Part shown: in pieces, positions 63,872 to 64,000 of the stretch
Position numbering within the stretch: the first letter of the stretch is position 1
How the letters are laid out: every line of letters starts with the position of its first letter
From: Chitinophaga filiformis
GTDB lineage: Bacteria; Bacteroidota; Bacteroidia; Chitinophagales; Chitinophagaceae
Direction: 5' to 3'
DNA length: 64,000 bases
NCBI RefSeq assembly: GCF_021646545.1
Contig: NZ_JAKIRP010000001.1
Location: 1,054,001 to 1,118,000, forward strand
Translations under genes and position numbers: made by a program
Notes under the pieces: model-generated
Seen by the model: only the letters and a program-made list of their open reading frames with translations
Database searches by the model: none
Told to the model about the DNA's origin: nothing

Positions 63872-64000
63872 ATTTAAAAGAGCTAGTTATTCAATAATTT
63901 GCAGTGTTTTTTCAATTATATTCAGTTTTTAGGCCGACTATTTTGTTGAAAACCGCCGTTTGAAGAACTATTATGATGCAAATCTAAAGACATAACCTTT

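Overview
The window comes from a Bacteroidota chromosome, most likely the family Chitinophagaceae (Chitinophaga-like). The evidence is two SusC/SusD outer-membrane uptake pairs, a FecI/FecR-type sigma/anti-sigma pair, a GH92 mannosidase, an IPExxxVDY-family protein, a DUF5522 protein, a Rho factor with a long acidic insertion, and weak or absent Shine-Dalgarno sequences. The genus is an inference from gene content; no alignment was run.

Layout. 0-3 kb: TolC and HlyD-type efflux parts. 3-8.8 kb: a lone ECF sigma factor, a lysine-rich H1-like protein, a GH92 mannosidase, a dispersed hairpin repeat, a lipoprotein and gpsA. 8.9-13.7 kb: SusC/SusD pair 1. 13.7-16.6 kb: a DEAD-box helicase and a membrane protein. 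16.7-23.7 kb: FecR, an ECF sigma factor and SusC/SusD pair 2, a transmembrane-signalling uptake locus. 23.9-36.2 kb: an AT-richer accessory region, described below. 36.2-43.4 kb: an AraC regulator, two response regulators, a small iron-permease-family protein and two histidine kinases. 43.7-49.8 kb: a YciF-like protein, topoisomerase IB, Ku and LigD (non-homologous end joining). 49.8-63.1 kb: mostly housekeeping genes (chromate transporter, hydrolase, 2OG oxygenase, ExbD, asnS, rho, a LytS/LytT pair, PCD, trmB). The right end carries a second copy of the hairpin repeat and a 141-nt tRNA-like gene with a very large variable region.

The most interesting locus is about 23.9-36.2 kb. It holds five paralogous small exported-looking peptides with conserved cysteines and Ser/Thr-rich tails (four in a row at 27.0-28.8 kb, one at 35.8 kb), plus the C-terminal remnant of a sixth. 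Around them lie a thioredoxin-metallophosphatase fusion, an operon of a DUF4221-like lipoprotein, a CxxC lipoprotein and a phosphatase paralogue that has lost its metal ligands, and an opposing operon of a small winged-helix protein, a protein kinase fused to a LanC-like toroid, and an unknown protein. Three promoters in the locus (two peptide transcripts and the DUF4221 operon) share a near-palindromic TGCAGAAAAAATGCA element exactly 10 nt upstream of a CTAAYTT box, which suggests one regulon. My reading is a lanthipeptide-like or secreted-peptide system that combines Ser/Thr phosphorylation, dephosphorylation and thiol chemistry. It does not match any system I know. That functional reading is an inference.
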